From positions 1-28,497 of the forward strand of contig DASVDK010000242.1 of assembly GCA_036381125.1 (NCBI GenBank): a DNA stretch of 28,497 nt. The letters are read 5' to 3'. A program made the translations under genes and the position numbers. Position 1 is the first letter of the stretch; every line of letters starts with the position of its first letter. The notes under the pieces are model-generated. The model had not been told where the DNA came from. It did not search any database and saw only the letters and a program-made list of their open reading frames with translations. Below, piece by piece: positions 1 to 6,871 of the stretch. The DNA is from DASVDK01 sp036381125 [NCBI: Thermodesulfobacteriota bacterium] (GTDB lineage Bacteria > DASVDK01).

Positions 1-1
1 C

Positions 2-511
2 GCAGCACGGCTGGCCGGAGCGGGACCGTCGCGGGACGCCGGCCCCTTCCGCGGCTTCGCCGACCTGCAGCCGTGGCTCCAGGTCGCGCCCGGCGAGCGC
101 CTGCTCGTCCTCGGACCCCGAAGCCGACTCGACGCGGCCGCCGCCTCGCGAGTCGTCCGGCACGGCGGCTCGGCGACCGCGTTCGACGGGCCTCCCCCCC
201 TGCCGTTCCCCGACGGGCGGTTCGACGCCTGTCTCGTCGCCGGCCCCGTGGGAGGCCCGGCCGACGCGGCGCTGGTCGGACACGAGCTCTTCCGCGTGCT
301 CGCGCCGGGGGGACGGGCGCTCCTCGTCGGCCCGGTGGCATCGGGCGCGGGCGGCGCCGCCGAGCGGGGCGTGCCGACCGAAGGGGCCCTCCTGGCGCTG
401 CTCGCCCACTGCGGCTTCACGAACCCGACCGTGCTGGCCCGCCGGCGCCCGTCGGCCGACGAGGCCCCGGGCCCGGAGATCCTCCTGCTGCGCGTCACCC
501 GGCCGCGCTGA
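2..511 (+). CDS. Class I SAM-dependent methyltransferase-like protein (5' truncated)
   Basis: The reading frame is open from the first bases of the window and ends in TGA, so the N-terminus lies outside. The visible part contains a glycine-containing strand-turn resembling a degenerate motif I ([11 protein letters not shown]), then [16 protein letters not shown] followed by [17 protein letters not shown]. This is the usual motif II/III arrangement of UbiE/type-11 methyltransferases, which transfer a methyl group from S-adenosylmethionine. Motif I lacks the usual acidic D-x-G-x-G pattern, so SAM binding may be weak or lost. Substrate unknown. It is followed after 16 nt by the phosphoesterase gene on the same strand, so the two are probably co-transcribed. 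The methyltransferase fold is likely; the activity is uncertain. Confidence 0.6.
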   Translation, partial: AARLAGAGPSRDAGPFRGFADLQPWLQVAPGERLLVLGPRSRLDAAAASRVVRHGGSATAFDGPPPLPFPDGRFDACLVAGPVGGPADAALVGHELFRVLAPGGRALLVGPVASGAGGAAERGVPTEGALLALLAHCGFTNPTVLARRRPSADEAPGPEILLLRVTRPR

Positions 512-527
512 GGGTCGGACGAGGCCC

Positions 528-1013
528 ATGAGCACGAGCCGCCGCCCGCGCCGCCGCTTCGTCGTCCACGAGCACCACGCCTCGCGGCTTCACTTCGACT
601 TCCGCCTCCAGGTGGGCGGCGTCCTCAAGTCGTGGGCCGTGCCGAAGGGTCCCTCCATGGACCCCCGAGTCCGGCGCCTGGCCATCGAGGTCCCCGACCA
701 CCCGCTCGATTACGCGGACTTCGAAGGCGTGCTCCCCGAGGGGACCTACGGAGCCGGCCCGGTCGTCATCTGGGACGAGGGCACCTACGAGACGACCGGC
801 GACGACCCCGGGGCGGCGCTCGAGCACGGCGCGCTCGCCTTTACCCTTCACGGGCGGACGCTGCGCGGAGGGTTCGCCCTCGCCCGCATGGCCGGCGGCC
901 GGACCGGGAAGGAGTGGCTCCTCGTCAAGCGGCGCGACGAGTTCGCGCGCTCCCCCTGGCGCCTCGTGCCCAGGCTCACCGCCGCCGAGGCGCGGGCGCT
1001 GCGGGATCGGTGA
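528..1013 (+). CDS. Stand-alone LigD-type 3'-phosphoesterase domain protein
   Basis: This 161-residue protein matches the phosphoesterase (PE) domain of the bacterial NHEJ ligase LigD, which trims 3' ribonucleotides and 3'-phosphates from DNA ends before sealing. The core [18 protein letters not shown] is at 11-28, SWAVPKGPS at 35-43 and [11 protein letters not shown] at 57-67. H16, H22, D24, R26, H58 and Y62 line up at a constant offset of 26 with His42, His48, Asp50, Arg52, His84 and Tyr88 of Pseudomonas aeruginosa LigD (numbering recalled), so the metal site looks intact. No ligase or polymerase domain is attached and no Ku gene is visible. Free-standing PE proteins are known in bacteria and archaea. 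It starts at ATG, 16 nt after the upstream stop. Confidence 0.9.
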   Translation: MSTSRRPRRRFVVHEHHASRLHFDFRLQVGGVLKSWAVPKGPSMDPRVRRLAIEVPDHPLDYADFEGVLPEGTYGAGPVVIWDEGTYETTGDDPGAALEHGALAFTLHGRTLRGGFALARMAGGRTGKEWLLVKRRDEFARSPWRLVPRLTAAEARALRDR

Positions 1014-1022
1014 GCGCGCCCG

Positions 1023-1050
1023 GGGGAAGGGGTCGGCCCCGACGTTCCCC
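1023..1050. terminator. Possible hairpin between convergent genes
   Basis: An imperfect inverted repeat lies just after the phosphoesterase stop. GGGGAA (1023-1028) can pair with TTCCCC (1045-1050), and an inner GTCGG (1032-1036) with CCGAC (1039-1043). There is no T-run on either side, so a factor-independent terminator is only a possibility. It is the only notable hairpin between these two convergent genes. Confidence 0.3.
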
Positions 1051-1069
1051 GCGCCACGCCGGGCCCCCG

Positions 1070-1094
1070 GGAAAATGGAAAGACCTGACCCCGG
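1070..1094. repeat. REP/RAYT-associated-like motif
   Basis: The AT-richer stretch GAAAATGGAAAGACCTGACC (1071-1090), continuing CCGG, stands out from its very GC-rich surroundings. Read on the other strand it begins GGTCAGGTCTTTCC. Motifs of the GGGGTCAGGTCTT type recur in GC-rich genomes next to IS200-like REP-associated tyrosine transposases; this is recalled knowledge, not searched. No transposase is present here, so it would be an isolated copy or remnant. Confidence 0.4.
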
Positions 1095-2084
1095 TCACGA
1101 GTCGCCGCCGAGCGGCAGCTCGAGCCGCCCGTCGCGCGGCGCGAAGGTCGTCCCGAACTCGGCCGACAGGCGCGCGACGCGCTCGAGGATGGCCTCGCGC
1201 TCGTCGCCGGTCGCGATCCCCACGCGCGCGTACGAGAGGCTGACCGGGACGACGTCGAGCCCGACCACGTCGTCCCCCTCGATCGCGAGCCGGAAGAGGC
1301 ACGACCGGTCGTTGCGCAGCACGGGGTCGACGGCGTAGTCGTCGAGGAAGTCGCCGGTGTCGTAGAGGATCGGCCGGCCCCGGTAGACCTCGATGCCCTG
1401 GACCAGGTGCGCGCTGTGCCCGTAGTAGGCGTCGGCGCCCCTGTCGATCACCGCCTGGGCGAATGCGCGGAAGCGGTCGCTCGGCCGCTCGACCATGTTC
1501 GGCCCCCAGTGGTTCGAGAAGACGACGACCCGGGCCCCCGCGTCGCGCGCCGCGCCGATCATCACCTCGACGCTCTCGAGGACGATCGGGTCGAGCGAGA
1601 CCGGGAGGTAGTTCGTCCCGGGCCGGTCGGGCTCGGCCGCGAAGTCCGGCTCGTTGTCGGTCGCCGCCACGAGCGCGATCCGCGTGTCGCCGACGTCGAG
1701 GAGCGCCGGCTGCCTCGCCGCCTCGAGGTCGCGCCCCGCCCCGGCGTGGCGGATGCCGGCCGCGTCGAGGTGGGCGAGCGTGTCGAGGAGCCCCGCCTCC
1801 TCGAAGTCGAGCGTGTGGTTGTTCGCGAGGCTCACCGCGTCGATGCGGGCGGCCGCGAGGACGGCGACGGCCGAGGGGTCGGCCCGGAAGTGGAAGACCT
1901 TGGGCGTCCGCGTCCAGGGGTGCCGATGGGTCGTGATCGCGCACTCGAGGTTCACGACGCGCGCGTCGGCCTCCCGGAGGAGCGGCAGGACGTCGCCCCA
2001 CGGCTCCTCGGGCGTCATCGCCCGGAGCGCCTCGTTCACGCCCCGCCCGAGCATGACGTCGCCTGCCAGCGCGAGGATCGCCAT
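1095..2084 (-). CDS. CapA-family (poly-gamma-glutamate capsule synthesis type) metallophosphatase
   Basis: The 329-residue protein has the full motif set of the PGA_cap/CapA family of calcineurin-like metallophosphoesterases: GDVMLGRG near 8-15, NLECA at 45-49, ANNHTLDFEEAG at 88-98, SNHWG at 190-194, GHSAH at 222-226 and YDTGDFLDDY at 241-250. D9, E47, N89, H90, H192, H223 and H226 are probable metal ligands. CapA/PgsA proteins take part in poly-gamma-glutamate capsule production or export, but many stand-alone members have no proven substrate. I see no signal peptide or membrane anchor at this start, so it may be cytoplasmic. It is the last gene of the operon, 7 nt after the DUF2267 gene. 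The M. tuberculosis dormancy-regulon protein Rv0574c belongs to the same family. Confidence 0.85.
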   Translation of the reverse strand: MAILALAGDVMLGRGVNEALRAMTPEEPWGDVLPLLREADARVVNLECAITTHRHPWTRTPKVFHFRADPSAVAVLAAARIDAVSLANNHTLDFEEAGLLDTLAHLDAAGIRHAGAGRDLEAARQPALLDVGDTRIALVAATDNEPDFAAEPDRPGTNYLPVSLDPIVLESVEVMIGAARDAGARVVVFSNHWGPNMVERPSDRFRAFAQAVIDRGADAYYGHSAHLVQGIEVYRGRPILYDTGDFLDDYAVDPVLRNDRSCLFRLAIEGDDVVGLDVVPVSLSYARVGIATGDEREAILERVARLSAEFGTTFAPRDGRLELPLGGDS

Positions 2085-2091
2085 GGCGCCG

Positions 2092-2478
2092 TTACGCCTC
2101 CTCCCAGAGGTCCTTGAGATCGCGCGGGAGCTGGGCCAGGACGTCGTCGGCCTCGCCGGGCGAGATCCGGTCCTTGAGAGCCCCGAAGACCATGAGCGTC
2201 ATCCAGCGCGCCTCGCGCGGCGACCTGAGCCCCGCGCCTCGTCTCACCCGCTCGAGGAACTCGATGAGGTGCATCTTCTCGGGCGTCCGGTTCGGCCGTT
2301 CGCCCGCGTGCCACATCGCCTTCAGCTCGCCGGGAAGCTGCGCCGCGAGCTGGTCGGCCTCCTCGGGCGTGAGGCGGTCGCGCAGCGTGTGGAAGACCGC
2401 CGCCGTGGCCCGCTCGACGACCTCGGGCGGCACCCGGCCCGTTGCGTCGATGATGCGCTGGAAGAACGGCATCGTCAT
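2092..2478 (-). CDS. DUF2267 family protein
   Basis: A 128-residue, mostly helical protein with two similar halves: VFHTLRDRLTPEEADQLAAQLPGEL (given as positions about 30-54) and FGALKDRISPGEADDVLAQL (about 98-117), each followed by a tryptophan-containing segment (KAMW, KDLW). This duplicated pattern is the signature of DUF2267 proteins, whose biochemical role is unknown; they often sit beside CBS-domain and universal stress genes. Its ATG overlaps the TGA of the HPF/cold-shock gene (ATGA), indicating translational coupling. An alternative internal ATG lies two codons downstream. Confidence 0.8.
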   Translation of the reverse strand: MTMPFFQRIIDATGRVPPEVVERATAAVFHTLRDRLTPEEADQLAAQLPGELKAMWHAGERPNRTPEKMHLIEFLERVRRGAGLRSPREARWMTLMVFGALKDRISPGEADDVLAQLPRDLKDLWEEA

Positions 2479-3014
2479 GCTGTCCACCTCTCGCCGACCG
2501 GGAAGACGCGCGAGGCCTGCGGCCCCTGGCGCCCCTCCTCCACCTCGACCTCCACCGGCTGCCCCTTCGAGAGCGCCTCGAACTCGAGGTCGTGCAGCGC
2601 GTTGCGGTGGAAGTAGACCTCCTCGCCCTCCGGCAGCAGCACGAAGCCGTAGCCGCGCTCGGGGAAGAGCTTGTGGATGATCCCCTGAGGCCTCGGGCCC
2701 GGCGGCTTGCCGAAGCGCCTGAGCCGCTCGGCGTACTCCGCGAGTTCTCGCTCGAGCACCTCGAAGGCGGCGTGCAGGGCGTCGGTCATCTTTTCCCCCA
2801 CCTTGTCCACGCGCAGCGTCCGCCCCGGCATCAGGGCGAGGAGCGCGACCTCGTCGGCCCCCTGGCGGTGGTGCCGGTCGTGCTTGAGCGTCACGTGCAG
2901 CCGGACCATGCGCGGGTAGCGCGTCTCGAGGTCGCGCACCCGCGCGTCGATGAGCGTCCGCCAGCTCTCCTGCAGCGGGATGTCGCGGCACTGGTTCTCG
3001 ATCTCGACGTCCAT
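2475..3014 (-). CDS. HPF/RaiA-like ribosome-associated domain fused to a cold-shock domain
   Basis: This 179-residue protein has two parts. Residues 1 to about 105 resemble the HPF/RaiA (sigma-54 modulation protein) fold, which binds the 30S decoding region and silences ribosomes in starved cells; see VRLHVTLKHDRHH and the helix MTDALHAAFEVLERELAEYA. Residues about 111-175 are a cold-shock OB fold with both RNA-binding motifs, GYGFVLL (RNP1) and VYFHRN (RNP2). The combination implies a ribosome-bound factor that also contacts single-stranded RNA. It lies 29 nt after the phosphoribosyltransferase/hydrolase gene and overlaps the DUF2267 gene by 4 nt. Domain calls are firm; the exact function is inferred. 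Confidence 0.85.
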   Translation of the reverse strand: MDVEIENQCRDIPLQESWRTLIDARVRDLETRYPRMVRLHVTLKHDRHHRQGADEVALLALMPGRTLRVDKVGEKMTDALHAAFEVLERELAEYAERLRRFGKPPGPRPQGIIHKLFPERGYGFVLLPEGEEVYFHRNALHDLEFEALSKGQPVEVEVEEGRQGPQASRVFPVGERWTA

Positions 3015-3043
3015 GTCGTCTCCTCTCGATCGCCCGCGGGTGG

Positions 3044-4399
3044 TCACGCGGCGCCGTGGCGGCGCCGGGCCTCGCCCGCGGGCGCCAGGTGCTCCGAGAA
3101 CCACGCCACCGTCGCCTCGACGGCCCGCCGCAGGGCGGCCGGGTCCTCGAAGAGGTGGTCGCCGCCCGGCACCACCTCGAGGCGGTGCGGACCGGCCAGG
3201 CGGCCCGCGAGCGCCTCGTTGGCCGCCCGCGTCGGCGTGTCGTGCTCGCCCACGACGAGGAGCGTGGGGACCTCGACGCGCCAGGCGGCGTCCTCCGCCC
3301 CCGCCGGGTTGGCCGACCGGAGCACGAGCGCGCGGATGCGGGAATCGATCGAGGCGCGCAGGAGCGCCACGGCGCCGCCCGAGCTGGCGCCGGCGACGCC
3401 GATGCGCGTCTCGTCGGCGGCCCCTTCGGCGAGGACGGCGTCGATCGCCGCGCCGAGGTCCTCCACCTGCCGCTCGACGGTGCTCTCCTCGAGCGTCCCC
3501 TCGCTCTCGCCGTGCCCGGTGAAGTCGAACAGGCACGCGGCGAACCCCGCCGCCCTGAGCGCCTCGGCGGCCGCGCGGTTTCGCGGGCTCTCCTTCCCGC
3601 TTCGCCACCCGTGTGCGAAGAGGACGGTCGGGAAGGGGCCGGCGCCGGCCGGCAGGAGCAGCTCGCCGGCCAGCTCGAGCCCGCGCGGGTTCCGGAAGGT
3701 CAGCAGGCGGTCGCCGCCGACCCCCCCGCCGCTCCGCGCCCGCCTGGCCTCCTCGAGCATCGCCACGACCTCGTCGTCGGTGACCGGCGAGAAGTCGTCG
3801 TAGTACTGCCCCACCGCCACGAAGGCGTCGTCGACCACGAGGCCGACGAAGCGGCCGGCCTCGCGGCCGAAGCGCCTCGCCGCCTCCACCGACGCGCAGG
3901 GGACGGCGACGATCACCTCGGTCGCACCGTGGCGGCGGGCGTAGCGGACCGCCGCCTCCATGGTGAGGCCGGTCGCGAGGCCGTCGTCCACGAGCACGAC
4001 GGGCGCCGGCAGGTACGTCGCCAGCGGCGGGACGCGGTAGCGCGCCATCCGCCGCCGGATCTCGCCGAGGACCCTCTGCTTCGCCTCCATGACATCGTAG
4101 TCGCCGAGGCCGAGCGCCTCGACGGTTTCCGGCGTCGTGAGCACCTCGCCGTCCTCGTCGACCGCGCCGAACGCCAGCTCGGGCGCGAACGGCGCCGACA
4201 GCTTCCGCGCGTAGGCGACCGTCATCGGGGCCCCGAGCCGCCGCGCAACCGGGAGCGCCACCGCGACCCCTCCCCTCGGGATCGCGGTCACGACGCACCC
4301 CTCGGGCACCGTGCCGGCCAGCTCGGCCGCGAGCGCCTCGCCCGCCTCGGCCCGGTCTCGGAACGTCCGGCGCGCCCCCCATCCGCCTCGTCCGTCCAT
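3044..4399 (-). CDS. Phosphoribosyltransferase / alpha-beta hydrolase fusion protein
   Basis: 451 residues. The N-terminal half (about 12-215) is a type I phosphoribosyltransferase with the PRPP loop VVLVDDGLATGLTM at 134-147. The C-terminal half (about 230-445) is an alpha/beta hydrolase of dienelactone-hydrolase type: HGWRSGKE (263-270), nucleophile elbow GASSGG with S339, acid D387 in GEHDTPT, and H415 in GGDHLF. Both active sites look intact. The same architecture and similar length are recalled for M. tuberculosis Rv0571c, which lies next to the class II RNR gene nrdZ; here too the neighbour is a class II RNR, 39 nt upstream. A strong purine-rich ribosome-binding site (GAGGAGGAGGAGGAAGAGG) precedes the ATG. 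Substrates are unknown. Confidence 0.9.
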   Translation of the reverse strand: MDGRGGWGARRTFRDRAEAGEALAAELAGTVPEGCVVTAIPRGGVAVALPVARRLGAPMTVAYARKLSAPFAPELAFGAVDEDGEVLTTPETVEALGLGDYDVMEAKQRVLGEIRRRMARYRVPPLATYLPAPVVLVDDGLATGLTMEAAVRYARRHGATEVIVAVPCASVEAARRFGREAGRFVGLVVDDAFVAVGQYYDDFSPVTDDEVVAMLEEARRARSGGGVGGDRLLTFRNPRGLELAGELLLPAGAGPFPTVLFAHGWRSGKESPRNRAAAEALRAAGFAACLFDFTGHGESEGTLEESTVERQVEDLGAAIDAVLAEGAADETRIGVAGASSGGAVALLRASIDSRIRALVLRSANPAGAEDAAWRVEVPTLLVVGEHDTPTRAANEALAGRLAGPHRLEVVPGGDHLFEDPAALRRAVEATVAWFSEHLAPAGEARRRHGAA

Positions 4400-4438
4400 G
4401 GTCCTCTTCCTCCTCCTCCTCGGTCGGCACGCCCCGGC

Positions 4439-6214
4439 TCACATCCGGCAGGCGTCCGGGTCGCAGCTCGCGAAGTACTCGCGGCTCTCCGCCCGCTCGC
4501 CCACGCCGAGCGTCAGCACCTGGCGCCCCTTCGACCCCGACCTGAAGACGGTGACCCCCTTGAGCCCCATCCGGTGGGCCTCGAGGTAGGCGTCGCCGAC
4601 CTCGGCGGGCGTGGCGCGCTCGGGGAGGTTGATCGTCTTCGACACGGCGTTGTCGACGTGGGCCTGGAACGCCGCCTGGACCCGGAGGTGGTCGTGCGCC
4701 GACACCTCGGTCGCCGTCACGAAGAGCCGGCGCACCGCCTCGGGGACCCCCGGCACCCCCTGCAGGCTGACGCGCGCGACGACCTCGTCGATCACCCGTT
4801 CGGCGTCTCGCAGGTGGCGGCGCGCGTGGCGGACGAAGAGCGGGTTCACCTCGACCAGCGGCTCGCCCCCCAGGGTGTGCTCGCGCCGGTAGGCGAGCGC
4901 GAAGAGCGGCTCGATCCCGCCGCTCGTCCCGGCGATGATCCCGATCGTGCCGGTCGGCGCGATCGACAGCCGCGTGGCGTTGCGGATCGGCTCCCCCCGG
5001 GCCGCGAAGGTGCTCTCGCCCCAGGCGGGGAAGGGGCCCCGCTCCTCGGCCAGGTCGCGCGACGCCTGCCGCGCCTCCTCGTCCACGAACGTCATGATCC
5101 GGTCGGCCCACGCGACCGACTCGTCGGAGCCGTACGGCACGCCGAGCGCGATCAGGCACTCGGCGAACCCCATGACGCCGAGCCCGACCTTGCGGGTGCG
5201 GCGGGTCGCAGCCGCGATCTCGGGGAGCGGCTCCCGGTTCACCTCGACGACGTCGTCGAGGAACCGGATGCCGATGCGGACGGTCCGCCCGAGCCGCGCC
5301 CAGTCGACCTCGGCCCGGTCGCCGACCGTCCTGACCATGTTGGCGAGGTTGACCGAGCCGAGGACGCAGCTCTCGTAGGGCAAGAGCGGCACCTCGCCGC
5401 AGGGGTTCGTCGCCTCGATGGCCCCGAGGGCGGGTACCGGGTTGGCCCGGTTGACGGCGTCGACGAAGAGCAGGCCCGGATCGCCGGTCGCCCAGGCCGC
5501 CTCGACGATCCGATCGAAGACCACCCGCGCCGGAAGCCTTCGGGCCGTGCGGTTGGTGCCGGGGTGGACGAGGTCGTACTCGCCGTCCGCGCGGACCGCG
5601 GCCATGAACCGGTCGGGGACCGCGACGGAGAGGTTGAAGTTCCCGAGGCTCGTCCCGTCGCGCTTCGCGTCGACGAACTCGAGGATGTCGGGATGGTCGA
5701 CGCGGAGCACCGCCATGTTGGCGCCCCGCCGCCGGCCGCCGAGCTTGACGTGCTCGGTGGCGCAGTCGAAGACGCGCATGAAGGAGACCGGCCCCGACGC
5801 CTCGCCCCCGGTCGAGGCGACCACCTCGCCTCGCGCGCGGAGGGCCGAGAACGAGAACCCGGTCCCCCCCGCCGTCCGCTGCACGAGCGCCATGGCCCGC
5901 ACGGCACCGAAGATCGACTCCATGCTGTCCTCCACGGGGAGGACGAAGCAGGCCGCGAGCTGACCGAGGGGGGTCCCCGCGTTCATGAGCGTTGGCGAGC
6001 TCGGCAGGAAGTCGCGCGCCTCGATCACCGCGGCGAAGGTCTCCTGCCACCTGGCCGCCTCGCGGGCCGAGCCGAGGAGGAGCTCCGCGTGGGCCACCCC
6101 GCGCGCCACCCGCTCGACGAGCGCCTCCGGCGTCTCGACGACCTGGCCCTTCGCGTCGCGCCGCAGATAGCGCGCCGAGAGGACCCGCAGGGCGTTGGGC
6201 GACAGTTCGCGCAT
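4439..6214 (-). CDS. nrdJ: Adenosylcobalamin-dependent (class II) ribonucleoside-diphosphate reductase
   Basis: 591 residues. It makes deoxyribonucleotides with a B12-generated thiyl radical and needs no oxygen. Visible signatures are FLPSSPTLMNAG (69-80), C89 in AACFVLP, GGTGFSFS (116-123), GNFNLSV (191-197), NPCGE with N270, C272 and E274, ESCVLGSVNL (281-290), SIAPTGTIGIIAGTSGG, and a C-terminal redox pair C584/C589 in SCDPDACRM. There is no N-terminal ATP-cone, so dATP overall-activity control is probably missing, and the protein is shorter than many class II enzymes. It follows the CBS-domain gene by 39 nt in the same operon. M. tuberculosis NrdZ is the analogous dormancy-regulon enzyme. 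Confidence 0.95.
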   Translation of the reverse strand: MRELSPNALRVLSARYLRRDAKGQVVETPEALVERVARGVAHAELLLGSAREAARWQETFAAVIEARDFLPSSPTLMNAGTPLGQLAACFVLPVEDSMESIFGAVRAMALVQRTAGGTGFSFSALRARGEVVASTGGEASGPVSFMRVFDCATEHVKLGGRRRGANMAVLRVDHPDILEFVDAKRDGTSLGNFNLSVAVPDRFMAAVRADGEYDLVHPGTNRTARRLPARVVFDRIVEAAWATGDPGLLFVDAVNRANPVPALGAIEATNPCGEVPLLPYESCVLGSVNLANMVRTVGDRAEVDWARLGRTVRIGIRFLDDVVEVNREPLPEIAAATRRTRKVGLGVMGFAECLIALGVPYGSDESVAWADRIMTFVDEEARQASRDLAEERGPFPAWGESTFAARGEPIRNATRLSIAPTGTIGIIAGTSGGIEPLFALAYRREHTLGGEPLVEVNPLFVRHARRHLRDAERVIDEVVARVSLQGVPGVPEAVRRLFVTATEVSAHDHLRVQAAFQAHVDNAVSKTINLPERATPAEVGDAYLEAHRMGLKGVTVFRSGSKGRQVLTLGVGERAESREYFASCDPDACRM

Positions 6215-6253
6215 CGACGCGACTCCTCACGCTCGGCCCGGCCGGCCGTGCCC

Positions 6254-6655
6254 CTAGCCGCTCACCCAGGCGCGCAAGAGGTCGGTCTCCGTGAGGATCC
6301 CGACGAGGCGGCCCTCGTCCACGACGGGGAGTGAGCCGACCCGCAGGTCGAGCATGACGCGAGCCGCCTCCTCGACCGGCCGGTCGGGGTCCACGGTGGT
6401 CACCTCGCGCGACATCACGTCGCGTACGGCGAGCCGCGCCATCGCCTGGTCCGCGGCCTGGACGGAGCCGGGTGTGGCGACCTCGGGCCGCGCGAGCGGC
6501 AGGTCGCGGTCGCTGACGATGCCGACCAGGCGCCCCCCCTCGATCACCGGCAGGTGCCGGAAGCCGCCGCGCCGCATCCGCCGGTACGCCTCCGCGACCG
6601 GCATCTCTGGCGTCGCGGTCTCCGGCAGCGGTTGCATCCATTCCCTCACTCGCAT
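6254..6655 (-). CDS. CBS-domain pair protein
   Basis: 133 residues forming two consecutive CBS motifs (a Bateman module) and nothing else. The first covers about 1-60 (VREWMQPLPETATPEMPVAE to HLPVIEGGRLVGIVSDRDL). The second covers about 75-130 (VRDVMSREVTTVDPDRPVEE to LPVVDEGRLVGILTETDLL). Such modules bind adenine nucleotides and act as energy-charge sensors. M. tuberculosis Hrp1 (Rv2626c) is a stand-alone pair of this kind in the DosR regulon. It is the first gene of the six-gene operon and has a leader of about 80 nt behind a sigma-54-type promoter; AAGGAG precedes the ATG. In-frame sequence upstream of this ATG overlaps the promoter and is not counted as coding. Confidence 0.9.
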   Translation of the reverse strand: MRVREWMQPLPETATPEMPVAEAYRRMRRGGFRHLPVIEGGRLVGIVSDRDLPLARPEVATPGSVQAADQAMARLAVRDVMSREVTTVDPDRPVEEAARVMLDLRVGSLPVVDEGRLVGILTETDLLRAWVSG

Positions 6656-6748
6656 GACTGGTCTCCTTGGCCCGCGCCGAACGTGCCGGGCCCGGCTCGC
6701 GTCACGGCGCGCGTCGGGCGCCCACGCCGGCGGCACTCCTGTCGGTTC

Positions 6749-6763
6749 GCAACGTGGATGCCA
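6749..6763 (-). promoter_or_regulatory. Sigma-54 (-24/-12) promoter for the CBS-RNR-CapA operon
   Basis: On the minus strand the sequence reads TGGCAT-CCACG-TTGC, matching the RpoN consensus TGGCAC-N5-TTGC at all but one specified base with exact GG to GC spacing. Flanks resemble those of the PRPP synthase promoter (CCTGGCA before, GAACCG/GACCGG after). Predicted start near 6737, about 82 nt before the CBS gene. Confidence 0.8.
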
Positions 6764-6814
6764 GGGCGTGCCGCGGCCGAACCTGCGCGCCCGCGCGCAT
6801 CTCCCGCCGTCGCG

Positions 6815-6853
6815 GTGAGGCATGACCGCCCCACCTGCGGCCCCCGTGTCCCG
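6815..6853. promoter_or_regulatory. Putative activator (enhancer-binding protein) site
   Basis: A 39-bp stretch beginning GTGAGGCA and ending TGTCCCG. By hand alignment without gaps it shares 28 of 39 bases with 7904-7942. In both cases TGTCCC starts 97-98 bp from the end of a minus-strand sigma-54 element. Position and conservation suit a sigma-54 activator site; the protein is unknown. Confidence 0.45.
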
Positions 6854-6871
6854 TATGGCCGGCGGCTCGGC

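Noticed and set aside
2475-6641. A very long minus-strand frame (over 1,300 codons) spanning several genes
   Set aside because: Only its last part, 2475-3014, is the HPF/cold-shock gene. The rest is Arg/Gly/Ala-rich with no motifs and lies over the well-supported RNR and fusion genes in another frame; long open frames are expected in such GC-rich DNA.
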